Assembly (NCBI GenBank): GCA_902588965.1
Contig: CACIRD010000006.1
Location: 40,326 to 104,325 of the forward strand
Direction: 5' to 3'
DNA: 64,000 nucleotides
DNA from: an uncultured Pelagibacteraceae bacterium
GTDB taxonomy: Bacteria; Pseudomonadota; Alphaproteobacteria; Pelagibacterales; Pelagibacteraceae
Shown here one piece after another: positions 1 to 12,972 of this stretch. Under the pieces are notes generated by a model that was given only the letters and a program-made list of their open reading frames with translations, was not told the DNA's origin and made no database searches. Position numbers and translations under genes: made by a program. Position 1 is the stretch's first letter, and every line of letters begins with the position of its first letter.

Positions 1-659
1 TAATGAGTGAAGACGAAATAATTGACAAAACATCTGAAAGTTTAAAAGAAGGAGATGCTATTGGTTGGTTCCAAGGAAGAATGGAGTTTGGGCCACGAGC
101 TTTAGGTGGAAGATCAATATTAGGAGACCCTAGATCACCTAGTATGCAAAAAAATTTGAATTTAAAAGTAAAATATAGGGAGAGTTTTAGACCTTTTGCA
201 CCATCTATTTTAGAAAATGACGTGAATAATTGGTTTAAAATGTCTGTAAAAAGTCCCTACATGCTTTTGGTTTCTGAAATTAAAGATGATAAAAAAATTG
301 AAATGAATGACGCTGAAAAAAACCTGTTTGGCATTGATAAACTTAATATTAAAAGATCAGAAATACCAGCAGTAACACACGTTGATTACTCGGCACGAAT
401 ACAAACTGTCGAAAAAAATACTAATCCAAAGTACTATATGCTTTTAGAAAGATTTAAACAAAAAACCAAATGTCCAGTATTGGTAAACACTTCTTTTAAT
501 GTAAGAGGAGAGCCAATAGTTAATACACCTGCAGACGCCTTTAATTGTTTTATGGGTACAAATCTAGACAAATTAGTTATTGGGAATTGTTTTTTAAACA
601 AATCAGATCAAGATAAATCACTACGCAAAAATTATAAGAAAGAGTTTGAATTAGACTGA
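1..659 (+). CDS. Carbamoyltransferase (NodU/CmcH/TobZ family), C-terminal part, truncated by window start
   Basis: The frame is open at the left edge and the ATG at base 3 is probably internal, so only about the last 218 residues are present of a family that usually runs 550-600. The segment carries the C-terminal YrdC-like domain, seen in the run WFQGRMEFGPRALGGRSIL near residue 22 and in NTSFNVRGEPIV near residue 165. Enzymes of this family transfer a carbamoyl group from carbamoyl phosphate, via carbamoyl-AMP, to a hydroxyl on sugars or secondary metabolites. The acceptor cannot be told from this fragment. In marine bacteria such genes often lie in surface-polysaccharide loci, so the region just left of the window may be one (inference). 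The gene converges on mrp with a 9-base overlap. Confidence 0.88.
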   Translation, partial: MSEDEIIDKTSESLKEGDAIGWFQGRMEFGPRALGGRSILGDPRSPSMQKNLNLKVKYRESFRPFAPSILENDVNNWFKMSVKSPYMLLVSEIKDDKKIEMNDAEKNLFGIDKLNIKRSEIPAVTHVDYSARIQTVEKNTNPKYYMLLERFKQKTKCPVLVNTSFNVRGEPIVNTPADAFNCFMGTNLDKLVIGNCFLNKSDQDKSLRKNYKKEFELD

Positions 660-1445
660 GTATAATAATTTAATTTTTTCTGCGAGTTTTAAATAAATTT
701 TTGAAATTTCATGATCCGGAAAACTCTCAACTATCGGTATACCTTTATCCCCTTGTTTTCCTACTTCTGGACTAATTGGTATTTCACCTAAAAATTCTTT
801 ATTAAATTCTTTAGAAGTTTTTTCTACACCGCCCTTGCCAAAAATTTCATATTTTTTTCCATCATCAGCAATAAAGTGACTCATATTATCTATAAGACCA
901 ATAATTTTTACTCCCAATTTATCAAACATCTTAATTCCTCTTTTAACGTCTTGAAGAGCTATTTCTTGAGGTGTAGAAACTATAATAACTCCATCCATTT
1001 TAATTTCTTGTGAAAAGGTTAACTGAGTATCTCCAGTACCAGGTGGCATATCAACAATAATAAAATCAAGATCTTTCCAATTAACTTTTTGTGTAAAAGT
1101 TTTTATCGCACTTGTTACCATAGGACCTCTCCAAATCATCGGAGTTTGCTCATCAGTTAAAAAACCAATAGACATACATTGAATATTATATTTTTTTATC
1201 GGAATTAAAGTTTTTCCGTCACTTTCAGGTTTTTCTTTAATTGCAAACATTTTCGGCAAAGACGGACCATAGATATCAGCATCCAACAAACCGACTTTGC
1301 ACCCAATTTTGTTTAATGCTAAAGCAATGTTTGTTGCAAAAGTTGATTTTCCTACACCACCCTTCGCACTAGAAATTGCGATAGTATACTTAGTTCCAAT
1401 AATTGGGTTTTTTATAAACGTTTTTTTTTGAGTTTTTGGGTCCAT
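651..1445 (-). CDS. mrp: Mrp/ApbC/NBP35-type P-loop ATPase, Fe-S cluster carrier
   Basis: This 264-residue MinD/ParA-like P-loop protein has a deviant Walker A AKGGVGKST at residues 27-35, DADIYGPSLP near 55-64, and IVDMPPGTGDTQLT. These are diagnostic of Mrp/ApbC. Family members hold and transfer Fe-S clusters to apo-proteins in the cytosol. The protein is shorter than typical Mrp (about 350-380) because the N-terminal DUF59/MIP18 domain is missing. The usual Cys-x-x-Cys after ENMSYF is replaced by DNMSHFIADDGKKYEIFG. Lacking both elements, it may bind clusters differently or rely on a partner. It is divergent from hflK across an 82-base gap. The family call is firm; the carrier role is inferred. 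Confidence 0.93.
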   Translation of the reverse strand: MDPKTQKKTFIKNPIIGTKYTIAISSAKGGVGKSTFATNIALALNKIGCKVGLLDADIYGPSLPKMFAIKEKPESDGKTLIPIKKYNIQCMSIGFLTDEQTPMIWRGPMVTSAIKTFTQKVNWKDLDFIIVDMPPGTGDTQLTFSQEIKMDGVIIVSTPQEIALQDVKRGIKMFDKLGVKIIGLIDNMSHFIADDGKKYEIFGKGGVEKTSKEFNKEFLGEIPISPEVGKQGDKGIPIVESFPDHEISKIYLKLAEKIKLLYSV

Positions 1446-1492
1446 TGCTTCATTAAGTCCTGTTTTATAAGCTACTTTATAACCAACTTACC

Positions 1493-1527
1493 TTGTTTTT
1501 CTAGTTAAAGACACTATATAGAGTGTC
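1493..1527 (+). promoter_or_regulatory. Candidate hflK promoter and palindrome abutting the start codon
   Basis: TTGTTT (1493-1498) and TATATA (1515-1520) are spaced 16 bases like sigma70 -35/-10 boxes. An inverted repeat GACACT-ATATAG-AGTGTC covers 1510-1527 and ends directly before the hflK ATG at 1528. No Shine-Dalgarno sequence is present. If this promoter is used, transcription would start at or next to the ATG, giving a leaderless or near-leaderless mRNA, and the palindrome would overlap the -10 box as an operator would. The repeat is seen; the functions are inferred. Confidence 0.4.
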
Positions 1528-2622
1528 ATGGTTGATGATTTTAGAAGTAGAGGTGGTAGTCCTTGGGGAAGCCCTCCAGGTGGTAATGGAAATGGATCTG
1601 GAAGAAAAGGCCCGACCCCACCAGATATTGAAGAAATAATTAGAGGACTTCAAAATAAAATTAATAAATTTTTTCCAGGCGGCGCATCTAAAGGTGGCAA
1701 ACCAATAATTTTTGGACTGATAATTCTGATTATAGTTTGGACTCTAAGTGGTCTTTATAGGGTTTTACCCGATGAACAAGGTGTTGTTTTAAGATTTGGA
1801 AAATTTGTAAACACTACTCAACCTGGTTTGAATTACCATATACCGTTTCCTATAGAAAGTGTGCTAACTCCAAAAGTTACAAAAGTAAATAGAATTGACA
1901 TAGGTTTTAGATCAGAAAGAGATAGTGGTTTTACTTCAACAGCGGTGGCAGATGTTCCAGAAGAAAGCTTAATGTTAACAGGTGACGAAAACATTGTTAA
2001 CATAGATTTTTCCGTTTTTTGGGTGATCAAAGACGCTGGAAACTTTTTATTTAAAATACAAGACCCTCAAGGAACAGTAAAAGCAGCTGCAGAAACTGCG
2101 ATGAGAGAAGTAATAGCTAGAAGTAATATACAACCAATATTAACAGAAGGCCGATCAAAAATTGAAATAGACACCCAGGAAATAATTCAAGAAATTTTGG
2201 ATGAATACAATTCAGGTATACAAATTACACAAGTGCAAACACAAAAGGCCGACCCGCCAGATCAAGTAATAGATGCATTTAGAGATGTTCAAGCCGCTAG
2301 AGCTGATATGGAAAGATCTAAGAATGAAGCAGAAGCATATGCTAACGATGTTATACCAAGAGCAAGAGGTGAAGCACAAAAAATTCTTCAAGCAGCAGAA
2401 GCTTATAAAAAAGAAGTTGTTGCTAAAGCTGAAGGTGAAGCTAGTAGGTTTTTAGCAATTTTTAATGAATATAAAAAAGCAAAAAAGGTAACTCAAGAAA
2501 GAATGTACCTAGAAACAATGGAAAAAGTTTTAGCAGATATTGACAAAGTCATTATTGATAAGGAAGCAGGATCTGGTGTTGTACCATATCTACCACTTCC
2601 AGAACTTAAAAAGAAAAATTAA
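1528..2622 (+). CDS. hflK: HflK, SPFH-domain membrane protease regulator
   Basis: The 364-residue protein has a glycine-rich N-terminus (RGGSPWGSPPGGNGNGSG), one transmembrane segment at about 59-77, then the SPFH/band-7 domain starting LYRVLPDEQGVVLRFGKF and a helical AQAR-rich region near 250-320. HflK and HflC form the large periplasm-facing complex that encloses and restrains the FtsH protease in the inner membrane. The start is supported by the typical hydrophilic Gly-rich beginning. hflC follows after one base, and the run continues through the DUF2065 gene into degP, making a membrane and envelope protein quality-control operon. Confidence 0.97.
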   Translation: MVDDFRSRGGSPWGSPPGGNGNGSGRKGPTPPDIEEIIRGLQNKINKFFPGGASKGGKPIIFGLIILIIVWTLSGLYRVLPDEQGVVLRFGKFVNTTQPGLNYHIPFPIESVLTPKVTKVNRIDIGFRSERDSGFTSTAVADVPEESLMLTGDENIVNIDFSVFWVIKDAGNFLFKIQDPQGTVKAAAETAMREVIARSNIQPILTEGRSKIEIDTQEIIQEILDEYNSGIQITQVQTQKADPPDQVIDAFRDVQAARADMERSKNEAEAYANDVIPRARGEAQKILQAAEAYKKEVVAKAEGEASRFLAIFNEYKKAKKVTQERMYLETMEKVLADIDKVIIDKEAGSGVVPYLPLPELKKKN

Positions 2623-2623
2623 T

Positions 2624-3490
2624 ATGAAAAAAATAATTTTACCAGTAATAGGAGCAATAGCAGTAGTAGCTTTCTTTTCGATCTTTATAGTGAAAGAAGT
2701 TAATCAAGCAATAGTCCTTCAATTCGGAGATCCAAAAAGAATTATAACTAAACCTGGACTAAATTTTAAATTACCTTTTATACAGAACGTAGTTTTTCTA
2801 GATAAGAGAATATTAAATTTAGATGCTCCACCTGAGGAAGTAATTGCATCAGATCAAAAAAGATTAATAGTCGACGCTTTTGCAAGATTCCAAATTATTG
2901 ATCCCTTAAAATTCTATATTTCAGTTGGAAACGAGAGAGTAGCCAGATCAAGGTTATCAACAATTATAAATTCTAGAATAAGAAGCGTCTTGGGAACTCA
3001 AAGGCTACAAACTTTATTATCAGAGGATCGAACTAAACAAATGTCATTAATACAAGAAGGTGTTAATAATGAAGCTGAAAAATTTGGTATTAAGATCATT
3101 GATGTAAGAATTAAAAGAGCTGACCTACCCCAAGCTAACTCTGATGCTATTTTTGCAAGAATGCAAACAGAAAGAAATAGAGAGGCAAAAGAATTTAGAG
3201 CAAAAGGTGCAGAGATGGCAGTAACCATTACGTCAACAGCTGATAAAGAAGTTACTGTAATTTTAGCAGACGCACAAAAAAAATCTGAAATTATGAAAGG
3301 TGAAGGTGACGGACAAAGAAATAAAATCTTTGCGGATGCATTTGGACAAGATCCTCAATTCTTTGCTTTTTATAGAGCTATGCAGGCATATGAAAAAGCT
3401 CTTATAGGCGGAGAGACCTCTTTAGTTTTATCACCAGATAGTGAATTCTTTAAGTTCTTTGGAAACGTTAAATTAAAACCAGCAGAATAA
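2624..3490 (+). CDS. hflC: HflC, SPFH-domain partner of HflK
   Basis: The frame is open from 2540, but the start is ATG 2624 (MKKIILPVIGAIAVVAFFSI), giving 288 residues that begin with the expected membrane anchor at 4-22. The upstream in-frame ATG lies inside hflK and would add a non-homologous hydrophilic tail. The SPFH domain follows (VKEVNQAIVLQFGDPKRI), with the conserved late segment QTERNREAKEFRAKGAE. Together with HflK it modulates FtsH at the inner membrane. It starts two bases after the hflK stop codon begins the gap, so the two are surely co-transcribed. Confidence 0.97.
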   Translation: MKKIILPVIGAIAVVAFFSIFIVKEVNQAIVLQFGDPKRIITKPGLNFKLPFIQNVVFLDKRILNLDAPPEEVIASDQKRLIVDAFARFQIIDPLKFYISVGNERVARSRLSTIINSRIRSVLGTQRLQTLLSEDRTKQMSLIQEGVNNEAEKFGIKIIDVRIKRADLPQANSDAIFARMQTERNREAKEFRAKGAEMAVTITSTADKEVTVILADAQKKSEIMKGEGDGQRNKIFADAFGQDPQFFAFYRAMQAYEKALIGGETSLVLSPDSEFFKFFGNVKLKPAE

Positions 3491-3500
3491 ATTCAAATTT

Positions 3501-3686
3501 ATGAATGAATTGATCATAGCGTTTGGTCTTTTCTTATTCATTGAAGGAGTTTTATATGCCTTATTTCCATCAAAAATGAAAAATATGCTAAAAAAAATTG
3601 ATTTAATCAAAGATAGTCAGTTAAGATCTGGGGGTTTAATTTTTGCATTAATTGGCTTCTTTATTATATGGTATTTTATTAATTAA
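3501..3686 (+). CDS. DUF2065 (YjeT-like) small membrane protein
   Basis: This 61-residue protein has two hydrophobic segments (about 3-20 and 42-60) around a polar centre with LKKIDLIKDSQLRSGGL. The pattern and the position after hflC match the DUF2065/YjeT family, which accompanies hflKC in many proteobacteria. No biochemical function is established. It lies 10 bases after hflC, and degP starts one base after its stop. Its placement suggests a membrane role tied to HflKC or DegP (inference). Confidence 0.85.
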   Translation: MNELIIAFGLFLFIEGVLYALFPSKMKNMLKKIDLIKDSQLRSGGLIFALIGFFIIWYFIN

Positions 3687-3687
3687 G

Positions 3688-5091
3688 ATGAGTTACAGAT
3701 TTTTAAAAACTTTAGTATTTTCTATAATATTAATTAATTTTACCTTTTCCTCTAATTCAACTAGCACACCAGCTTCTTTTGCAGATCTAGCTGAAAAGCT
3801 AATGCCATCTGTTGTAAATATTTCAACTACACAAACAGTTGTAACAAGATCTAACCCTTTTCCATTTGAATTTCCTCCAGGTTCGCCTTTTGAGGATATG
3901 TTTAAAGAATTTGGCACACCACAAAAGAGAAAAGCGAGCGCATTAGGATCTGGGTTTATAATAGATTCTAAGGGCTTAGTAGTTACAAACAACCATGTTA
4001 TTAAAGGTGCAGATGATATTTTAGTTAGAGTGAATGGAGATAAAGAATATAGCGCAAAAATAATCGGAGCTGATCCATTGTCAGATTTGGCAGTTCTGCA
4101 AATAAATTCAAAAGATATTTTCACACCTGTTAAATTTGGAGACTCTGATAAAGCAAGAATTGGAGACTGGGTAATTGCTATAGGCAATCCTTTTGGACTT
4201 GGGGGCACTGTCACCTCAGGGATAATATCTGCAAGAAACAGAAGTATAGGTTTAGCGAGATATGAAGATTTTATACAAACAGATGCATCAATCAATCAAG
4301 GTAATTCTGGAGGTCCATTATTTAATATGGATGGAAATGTTATTGGAATTAATACCGCAATTTTAGGTCAGTCAGGATCAATCGGGATTGGTTTTGCAAT
4401 TCCATCAAATAGCGCGCAGTTAGTAATAGAACAATTAATAAAATATGGTGAAACTAAAAGAGGTTGGCTTGGAGTAAGAATTCAAACAGTAACAAAAGAA
4501 ATTGCTGAAGCAGAAAAACTGAAAAAACCCTATGGAGCTTTAGTTTCAAGCGTAGCAGCCGGCAGTCCATCTGAAAAAGGTGGAATTAAAGCTGGAGATA
4601 TTATTTTAGAATTTGACGGTAAACTAATTAATGAAATGAAAGAACTTCCAATGATTGTAGCTCAAACAAAAGTTGGAAAAACTGTTAAGGTAAAAATTTG
4701 GAGAAATCAAAAAGAAATATACAAAAAAATTACTTTAGGAAGGTTGGAAACCTCAGACGACTTTAAAGCTTCAAAACCAAAACCTATTAAGTCATTTAGA
4801 ATTGAAAATTTAAAAGCAGAAGTTAGACCAATTACAAAAGAAGATATTCTAAACAGAAACTTACCACAAAATACTACTGGTGTAGTTATCACGAAAATTG
4901 ATAACGAAAGCCCAATTAATTCTCTATCAGTTAACAATATAATAGTAGAGGCAGAAAAAAGAAAAATCAAAACCCCTGGGGACTTAGATAATGTAATTAA
5001 ATCAGCTATTGTTGCAAAAAAGAAGACTATAGTTGTTGTTATTTATAATAATCAAAATCAAAAAAGTTACATAGGAATTAAGTTAAAATAA
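3688..5091 (+). CDS. degP: Periplasmic serine protease/chaperone of the Do (DegP/HtrA) family
   Basis: I place the start at ATG 3688 (MSYRFLKTLVFSIILINFTF), giving 467 residues with a signal peptide. The open frame reaches back to 3652, but that part overlaps the DUF2065 gene and would spoil the signal. The trypsin-like domain has the triad His103 (VTNNHVI), Asp133 (DLAVLQ) and Ser207 (NQGNSGGPLF). Two PDZ domains follow, the first around AGSPSEKGGIKAGDIILEF. DegP enzymes degrade or refold damaged envelope proteins. Position after hflKC is common in alphaproteobacteria and supports an envelope-stress operon. Confidence 0.96.
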   Translation: MSYRFLKTLVFSIILINFTFSSNSTSTPASFADLAEKLMPSVVNISTTQTVVTRSNPFPFEFPPGSPFEDMFKEFGTPQKRKASALGSGFIIDSKGLVVTNNHVIKGADDILVRVNGDKEYSAKIIGADPLSDLAVLQINSKDIFTPVKFGDSDKARIGDWVIAIGNPFGLGGTVTSGIISARNRSIGLARYEDFIQTDASINQGNSGGPLFNMDGNVIGINTAILGQSGSIGIGFAIPSNSAQLVIEQLIKYGETKRGWLGVRIQTVTKEIAEAEKLKKPYGALVSSVAAGSPSEKGGIKAGDIILEFDGKLINEMKELPMIVAQTKVGKTVKVKIWRNQKEIYKKITLGRLETSDDFKASKPKPIKSFRIENLKAEVRPITKEDILNRNLPQNTTGVVITKIDNESPINSLSVNNIIVEAEKRKIKTPGDLDNVIKSAIVAKKKTIVVVIYNNQNQKSYIGIKLK

Positions 5092-5093
5092 AA

Positions 5094-6002
5094 ATGGACA
5101 CAAAGTCCAAAATTATTCTTATATTTGGCCCAACAGCCTCGGGCAAATCCTATTTCGCTACGAGATTAGCAAAAAAAATAAATGGAGAAATTATAAATGC
5201 TGATAGCATGCAGGTTTATAAGGAAATTAAAATTTTAAATGCCAGACCGAAAACTAAAGACCAAAAAAATATTAAACATCATTTATATGGTTTTCAGAGT
5301 GTAAAAAATAATTTTTCTACAGGAAAATGGTTGAGTCTAGCGAAAAAAAAAATTCAAGAAATACAAAGAAAAAAAAAAGTTCCAATTTTAGTTGGTGGAA
5401 CTGGTCTTTATTTCAAATCAATTACAAATGGATTAGTGAAAATTCCTAAAGTGCCACTCAGCGTAAGGAATAAAATTAGAAAACTACAAGAAAAAATAGG
5501 ACAAGATAAGTTTTACAAAAAATTAATCAATTTAGACCCCTTGGTAATTAATAAAGTTAACCCTAATGACGTTCAAAGATCCATTAGAGCTTACGAGGTT
5601 AAATTTTTTTCAAAAGTCTCTCTAATAAACTGGTTTAAAAAAACAAATAAATATTTTCAGGATAAGAATTTTTTAAAAATATATATTGACTACCCAAGAC
5701 AAAATCTTATTAAAAAAATAAATTCAAGAGTTGAGCTAATGTTTAAAGAAGGTGCAATTTTAGAAGTAAAAAAATATTTAAAATTAAAAGTAAAAAAGGA
5801 TCAAAGCTCAAATAAAATCATAGGGATAGCTGAAATCCAGAAATTAATAAGAGAAGAATGTGATTTTGAGACTACAAAAGAGCTAATATCCATAAAAACT
5901 AGACAATATGCAAAAAGACAAAGCACTTGGGCAAGAGGACAGATGATTGATTGGCAAAGAATTGACCCTAAGGACCTTAAATTATTCTTAAAAAAAATTT
6001 AA
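5094..6002 (+). CDS. miaA: tRNA dimethylallyltransferase
   Basis: The 302-residue protein has the MiaA P-loop GPTASGKS at 12-19, then INADSMQVYKEI, PILVGGTGLYF and the late RQYAKRQSTWARGQ motif. MiaA adds a dimethylallyl group to A37 of tRNAs reading UNN codons, aiding frame maintenance. That matters in a genome rich in UUN and UAN codons. It is two bases after degP and presumably shares its transcript. Many lysines reflect the AT-rich coding bias. Length and motifs are normal, so the call is firm. Confidence 0.96.
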   Translation: MDTKSKIILIFGPTASGKSYFATRLAKKINGEIINADSMQVYKEIKILNARPKTKDQKNIKHHLYGFQSVKNNFSTGKWLSLAKKKIQEIQRKKKVPILVGGTGLYFKSITNGLVKIPKVPLSVRNKIRKLQEKIGQDKFYKKLINLDPLVINKVNPNDVQRSIRAYEVKFFSKVSLINWFKKTNKYFQDKNFLKIYIDYPRQNLIKKINSRVELMFKEGAILEVKKYLKLKVKKDQSSNKIIGIAEIQKLIREECDFETTKELISIKTRQYAKRQSTWARGQMIDWQRIDPKDLKLFLKKI

Positions 6003-6022
6003 ATTAATTACTCTTAAACTTG

Positions 6023-6052
6023 ACCAATTAGCACAACTTCAGCTAGATTGGT
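6023..6052 (+). promoter_or_regulatory. Hairpin directly upstream of ilvB start codon
   Basis: ACCAATTAGC (6023-6032) pairs with GCTAgATTGGT (6042-6052) over ten base pairs with one bulged G, leaving a nine-base loop. The 3' arm ends three bases before the ilvB ATG at 6056, and there is no Shine-Dalgarno sequence in the 53-base gap. As RNA the hairpin would sit where the ribosome binds; as DNA it could be an operator. A TTGACC box at 6020-6025 could be a -35 element, but no convincing -10 follows. Structure seen, role inferred. Confidence 0.4.
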
Positions 6053-6055
6053 TAA

Positions 6056-7821
6056 ATGTCAAAATTATGTACAGGTGCTGAAATAGTTTTTAAGTGTCTT
6101 GAAGATCAAAAAGTAGAATATATTTTTGGTTATCCAGGAGGTGCAGTTCTACCAATTTATGATGAGTTAAAAAATCATAATTCTCTCAAACACATTTTAG
6201 TTAGACATGAGCAGGGAGCAGGACATGCTGCTGAAGGTTATGCAAGATCTTCAGGCAAACCTGGAGTAGTTTTAGTAACTTCTGGACCAGGCGCAACTAA
6301 TGTTGTTACTGCACTCACAGATGCATACATGGACTCTATTCCTTTAGTATGCATTTCTGGTCAAGTCCCTACACACCTAATTGGAACTGATGCATTTCAA
6401 GAATGTGATACCACTGGAATAACTAGACCATGCACAAAGCATAACTGGTTAGTGAAAGATATTAAAGATTTATCTAAAGTAATCCATAAAGCTTTTGAAG
6501 TCGCAACAACAGGAAGACCTGGACCAGTTTTAGTTGATATTCCAAAAGATATACAGTTTCAAAAAACTAAATATAAAAAATATAGTAAAAAAAAAAAATT
6601 AAATGGCAAAAAAAATAATAGCTTTAGCCAGAAAGACATTGATGAACTTATAAAATTAATGTCTAAGGCTAGTAAACCTATTTTCTATACTGGCGGGGGT
6701 GTGATAAATTCTGGCCCAAAGGCAAGTGAACTTTTGAGAGAATTAGTTCAAGCTACTGGTTTTCCAATAACATCTACACTACAAGGTTTGGGCTGTTATC
6801 CAGGTGAAGATAATTTTTTTTTAGGGATGTTAGGAATGCATGGCACTTACGAAGCGAACAATGCAATGCATGATTGTGATTTAATGATTAACATCGGTGC
6901 TAGATTTGATGATCGTATAACAGGAAAGATTGATGAATTTTCACCCGGGTCCAAAAAAGTTCATATTGATATAGATCCATCATCAATTAATAAAAATGTA
7001 AAAGTAGACTTACCAATAGTTGGAGATGTTCAAGACGTAATATCGTCAACTATTAAAACAATAAAAAAAACCAAACCAGATTTTGCAAAATCAAATAAAC
7101 AAAAGATTTCAAAATGGTGGGAACAAATTGAAAAATGGAGAAAAAAAAGATCGCTTGATTTTATTAATAGCAATGAAACAATTAAACCTCAATATGCAGT
7201 GCAAAGACTTTATGAACTAACTAAAAATAAAGATACTTATATAACAACTGAGGTAGGCCAACATCAAATGTGGGCTGCTCAACATTATAAATTTGATAAG
7301 CCAAATAGATGGATGACATCAGGTGGACTTGGAACTATGGGATATGGTTTACCTGCTGCAGTAGGAGTTCAAATAGCTCACCCTTCAAAATTAGTTATAG
7401 ACATAGCTGGAGAAGCGTCAGTTTTAATGACAATGCAAGAGATGTCTACCGCTGTTCAATACAATTTACCAATTAAAATTTTTATTTTAAATAACGAATA
7501 TATGGGAATGGTAAGACAGTGGCAGGAATTATTGCATGATAAAAATTATTCAGAAAGTTACACAGCAGCTTTGCCAGATTTTGTAAAACTGGCTGAAGCT
7601 TATGGTTGCGTTGGTATAAGGGCGAAAACACCAGAGGAACTAGATGACAAAATTATAGAAATGATTAACACAGATAGGCCTGTAATTTTTGACTGTCTTG
7701 TAGATAAACAGGAAAACTGTTTTCCAATGATTCCTTCCGGTAAGCCACATAACCAAATGTTGTTGGGCCCCAAAGATCAAAAAGAAAATAAAATAACAGG
7801 AAAAGGAAAAACTTTAGTATA

Positions 7822-7822
<1 letters not shown>
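6056..7822 (+). CDS. ilvB: Acetolactate synthase large (catalytic) subunit
   Basis: This 588-residue ThDP enzyme makes acetolactate from two pyruvates, the first common step to valine and leucine, and acetohydroxybutyrate for isoleucine. Seen: FGYPGGAVLPIYDEL at the N-terminus, catalytic Glu52 (RHEQGAGHAAEGYARS), the central FAD-binding domain, and the C-terminal ThDP domain with ILNNEYMGMVRQWQ. The motif normally reading GDA/GDG, whose Asp binds the ThDP metal, reads AGEASVLM here, with Glu453. The same-length substitution could retain metal binding, but it is unusual. The stop codon overlaps the ilvH start by one base, so the two subunits are translationally coupled. Confidence 0.97.
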
Positions 7823-9407
<1,585 letters not shown>

Positions 9408-9444
9408 TTTTGGATCCAAATTGGGTTCAAATCTCTCTTTTATT

Positions 9445-9472
9445 TTGCAATCTATACGAGAGGTTGTATTAT
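9445..9472 (+). promoter_or_regulatory. Candidate leuA promoter
   Basis: TTGCAA (9445-9450) and TATTAT (9467-9472) are separated by 16 bases, with the start predicted near 9479 and the leuA ATG at 9497. The 89-base gap after ilvC also holds a perfect 12-base palindrome TTTGGATCCAAA (9409-9420), next to the ilvC stop, and a CTCTC/GAGAG pair flanking the -35 box. No T-run follows the palindrome, so it is not an obvious terminator. leuA may thus be transcribed both with ilvC and from its own promoter (inference). Confidence 0.45.
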
Positions 9473-9496
9473 CCTCAAACAAAATTTTTAAAAATT

Positions 9497-12110
<2,614 letters not shown>

Positions 12111-12120
12111 TTTTGAAAAA

Positions 12121-12972
12121 ATGCAAGCAAGTAGCAGAGATGATTTTATAATTGCTATCCGTTCTGCTTTCATTAAGAAAGAGAACAAACAAAAATTTTC
12201 TTTAATTGCATTAATTATACTTACTTTAATTATTTTAACTCTTGGAAAATTTAATTTTAAAATTGTTGATTACTTAAAAGTTTCTTTAAAAGAAGTAGCT
12301 TATAGATCTAGCTTTGTAGTTTCAATACCTGAAAATTTAGTTGTTAAAATGTACAATTCAACAAAAGAACATTTTTTTGTTTATGAAGAAAACGCAAGAT
12401 TAAAAGAAGAACTTAATAATCAATTATCTAAAAATTATAATTCAGAATATATAATTTCCGAAAATACAAGATTAAAAGAGGTAATAGATAATATAAATTA
12501 TACATCGGACGATGTACTTGCAAAAGTTTTGATCGATAAACAAAGTCCTTTTCTTAAATCGATAATTGTAAACAAAGGTAGTAGGGACGATATTAAACTT
12601 GGAATGGCTGCGATGGATGGAGAGTATCTTGTTGGAAAGGTTGTTGATGTCTCATTTTCTACATCAAGAGTTCTTTTGTTATCCGATCTTAACAGCAAAA
12701 TACCAGTAGATATAATACCACAAAATATCCAATCTATTCTATCTGGTACGGGAGAGAGTCATGGAACAATACAATACACACAGGAACAAATATTTATTGA
12801 TGAAGAGAGTAAAGTTTTTACATCAGGCGCAGGTGAAATATTTAAGCCTGGTATACCAATAGGTGAATTAGAAGAAAATAAGGATCAGGCAAATTTAAAG
12901 GTTAAATTTTTTTCAGATTTTTCACAACTAAGATTTGTAATTTTAAGCAATTATAAAATGGAAGAAAATTAA
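12121..12972 (+). CDS. mreC: Rod-shape protein MreC
   Basis: The 283-residue protein has a cytoplasmic tail, one transmembrane helix at about 26-42, a coiled coil around 80-110 (ENARLKEELNNQLSK, ENTRLKEVI), then the beta-rich MreC domain (AKVLIDKQSPFLKSIIVNKGSRDDIKLGMAAM). MreC links MreB to the PBP2-RodA synthase on the periplasmic side. The stop codon overlaps the mreD ATG by one base. Sequence beyond the hallmark VNKGS..GI..GM segment is diverged and Lys/Ile-rich, as usual in this genome. Confidence 0.94.
   Translation: MQASSRDDFIIAIRSAFIKKENKQKFSLIALIILTLIILTLGKFNFKIVDYLKVSLKEVAYRSSFVVSIPENLVVKMYNSTKEHFFVYEENARLKEELNNQLSKNYNSEYIISENTRLKEVIDNINYTSDDVLAKVLIDKQSPFLKSIIVNKGSRDDIKLGMAAMDGEYLVGKVVDVSFSTSRVLLLSDLNSKIPVDIIPQNIQSILSGTGESHGTIQYTQEQIFIDEESKVFTSGAGEIFKPGIPIGELEENKDQANLKVKFFSDFSQLRFVILSNYKMEEN

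Noticed and set aside
3693..4295. Minus-strand 200-codon ORF inside degP
   Set aside because: Antisense shadow of the protease domain, whose catalytic motifs are intact in the plus frame.
9409..9420. Palindrome TTTGGATCCAAA after ilvC as a terminator
   Set aside because: No loop and no T-run follow, and leuA belongs to the same pathway; a terminator here is not supported.
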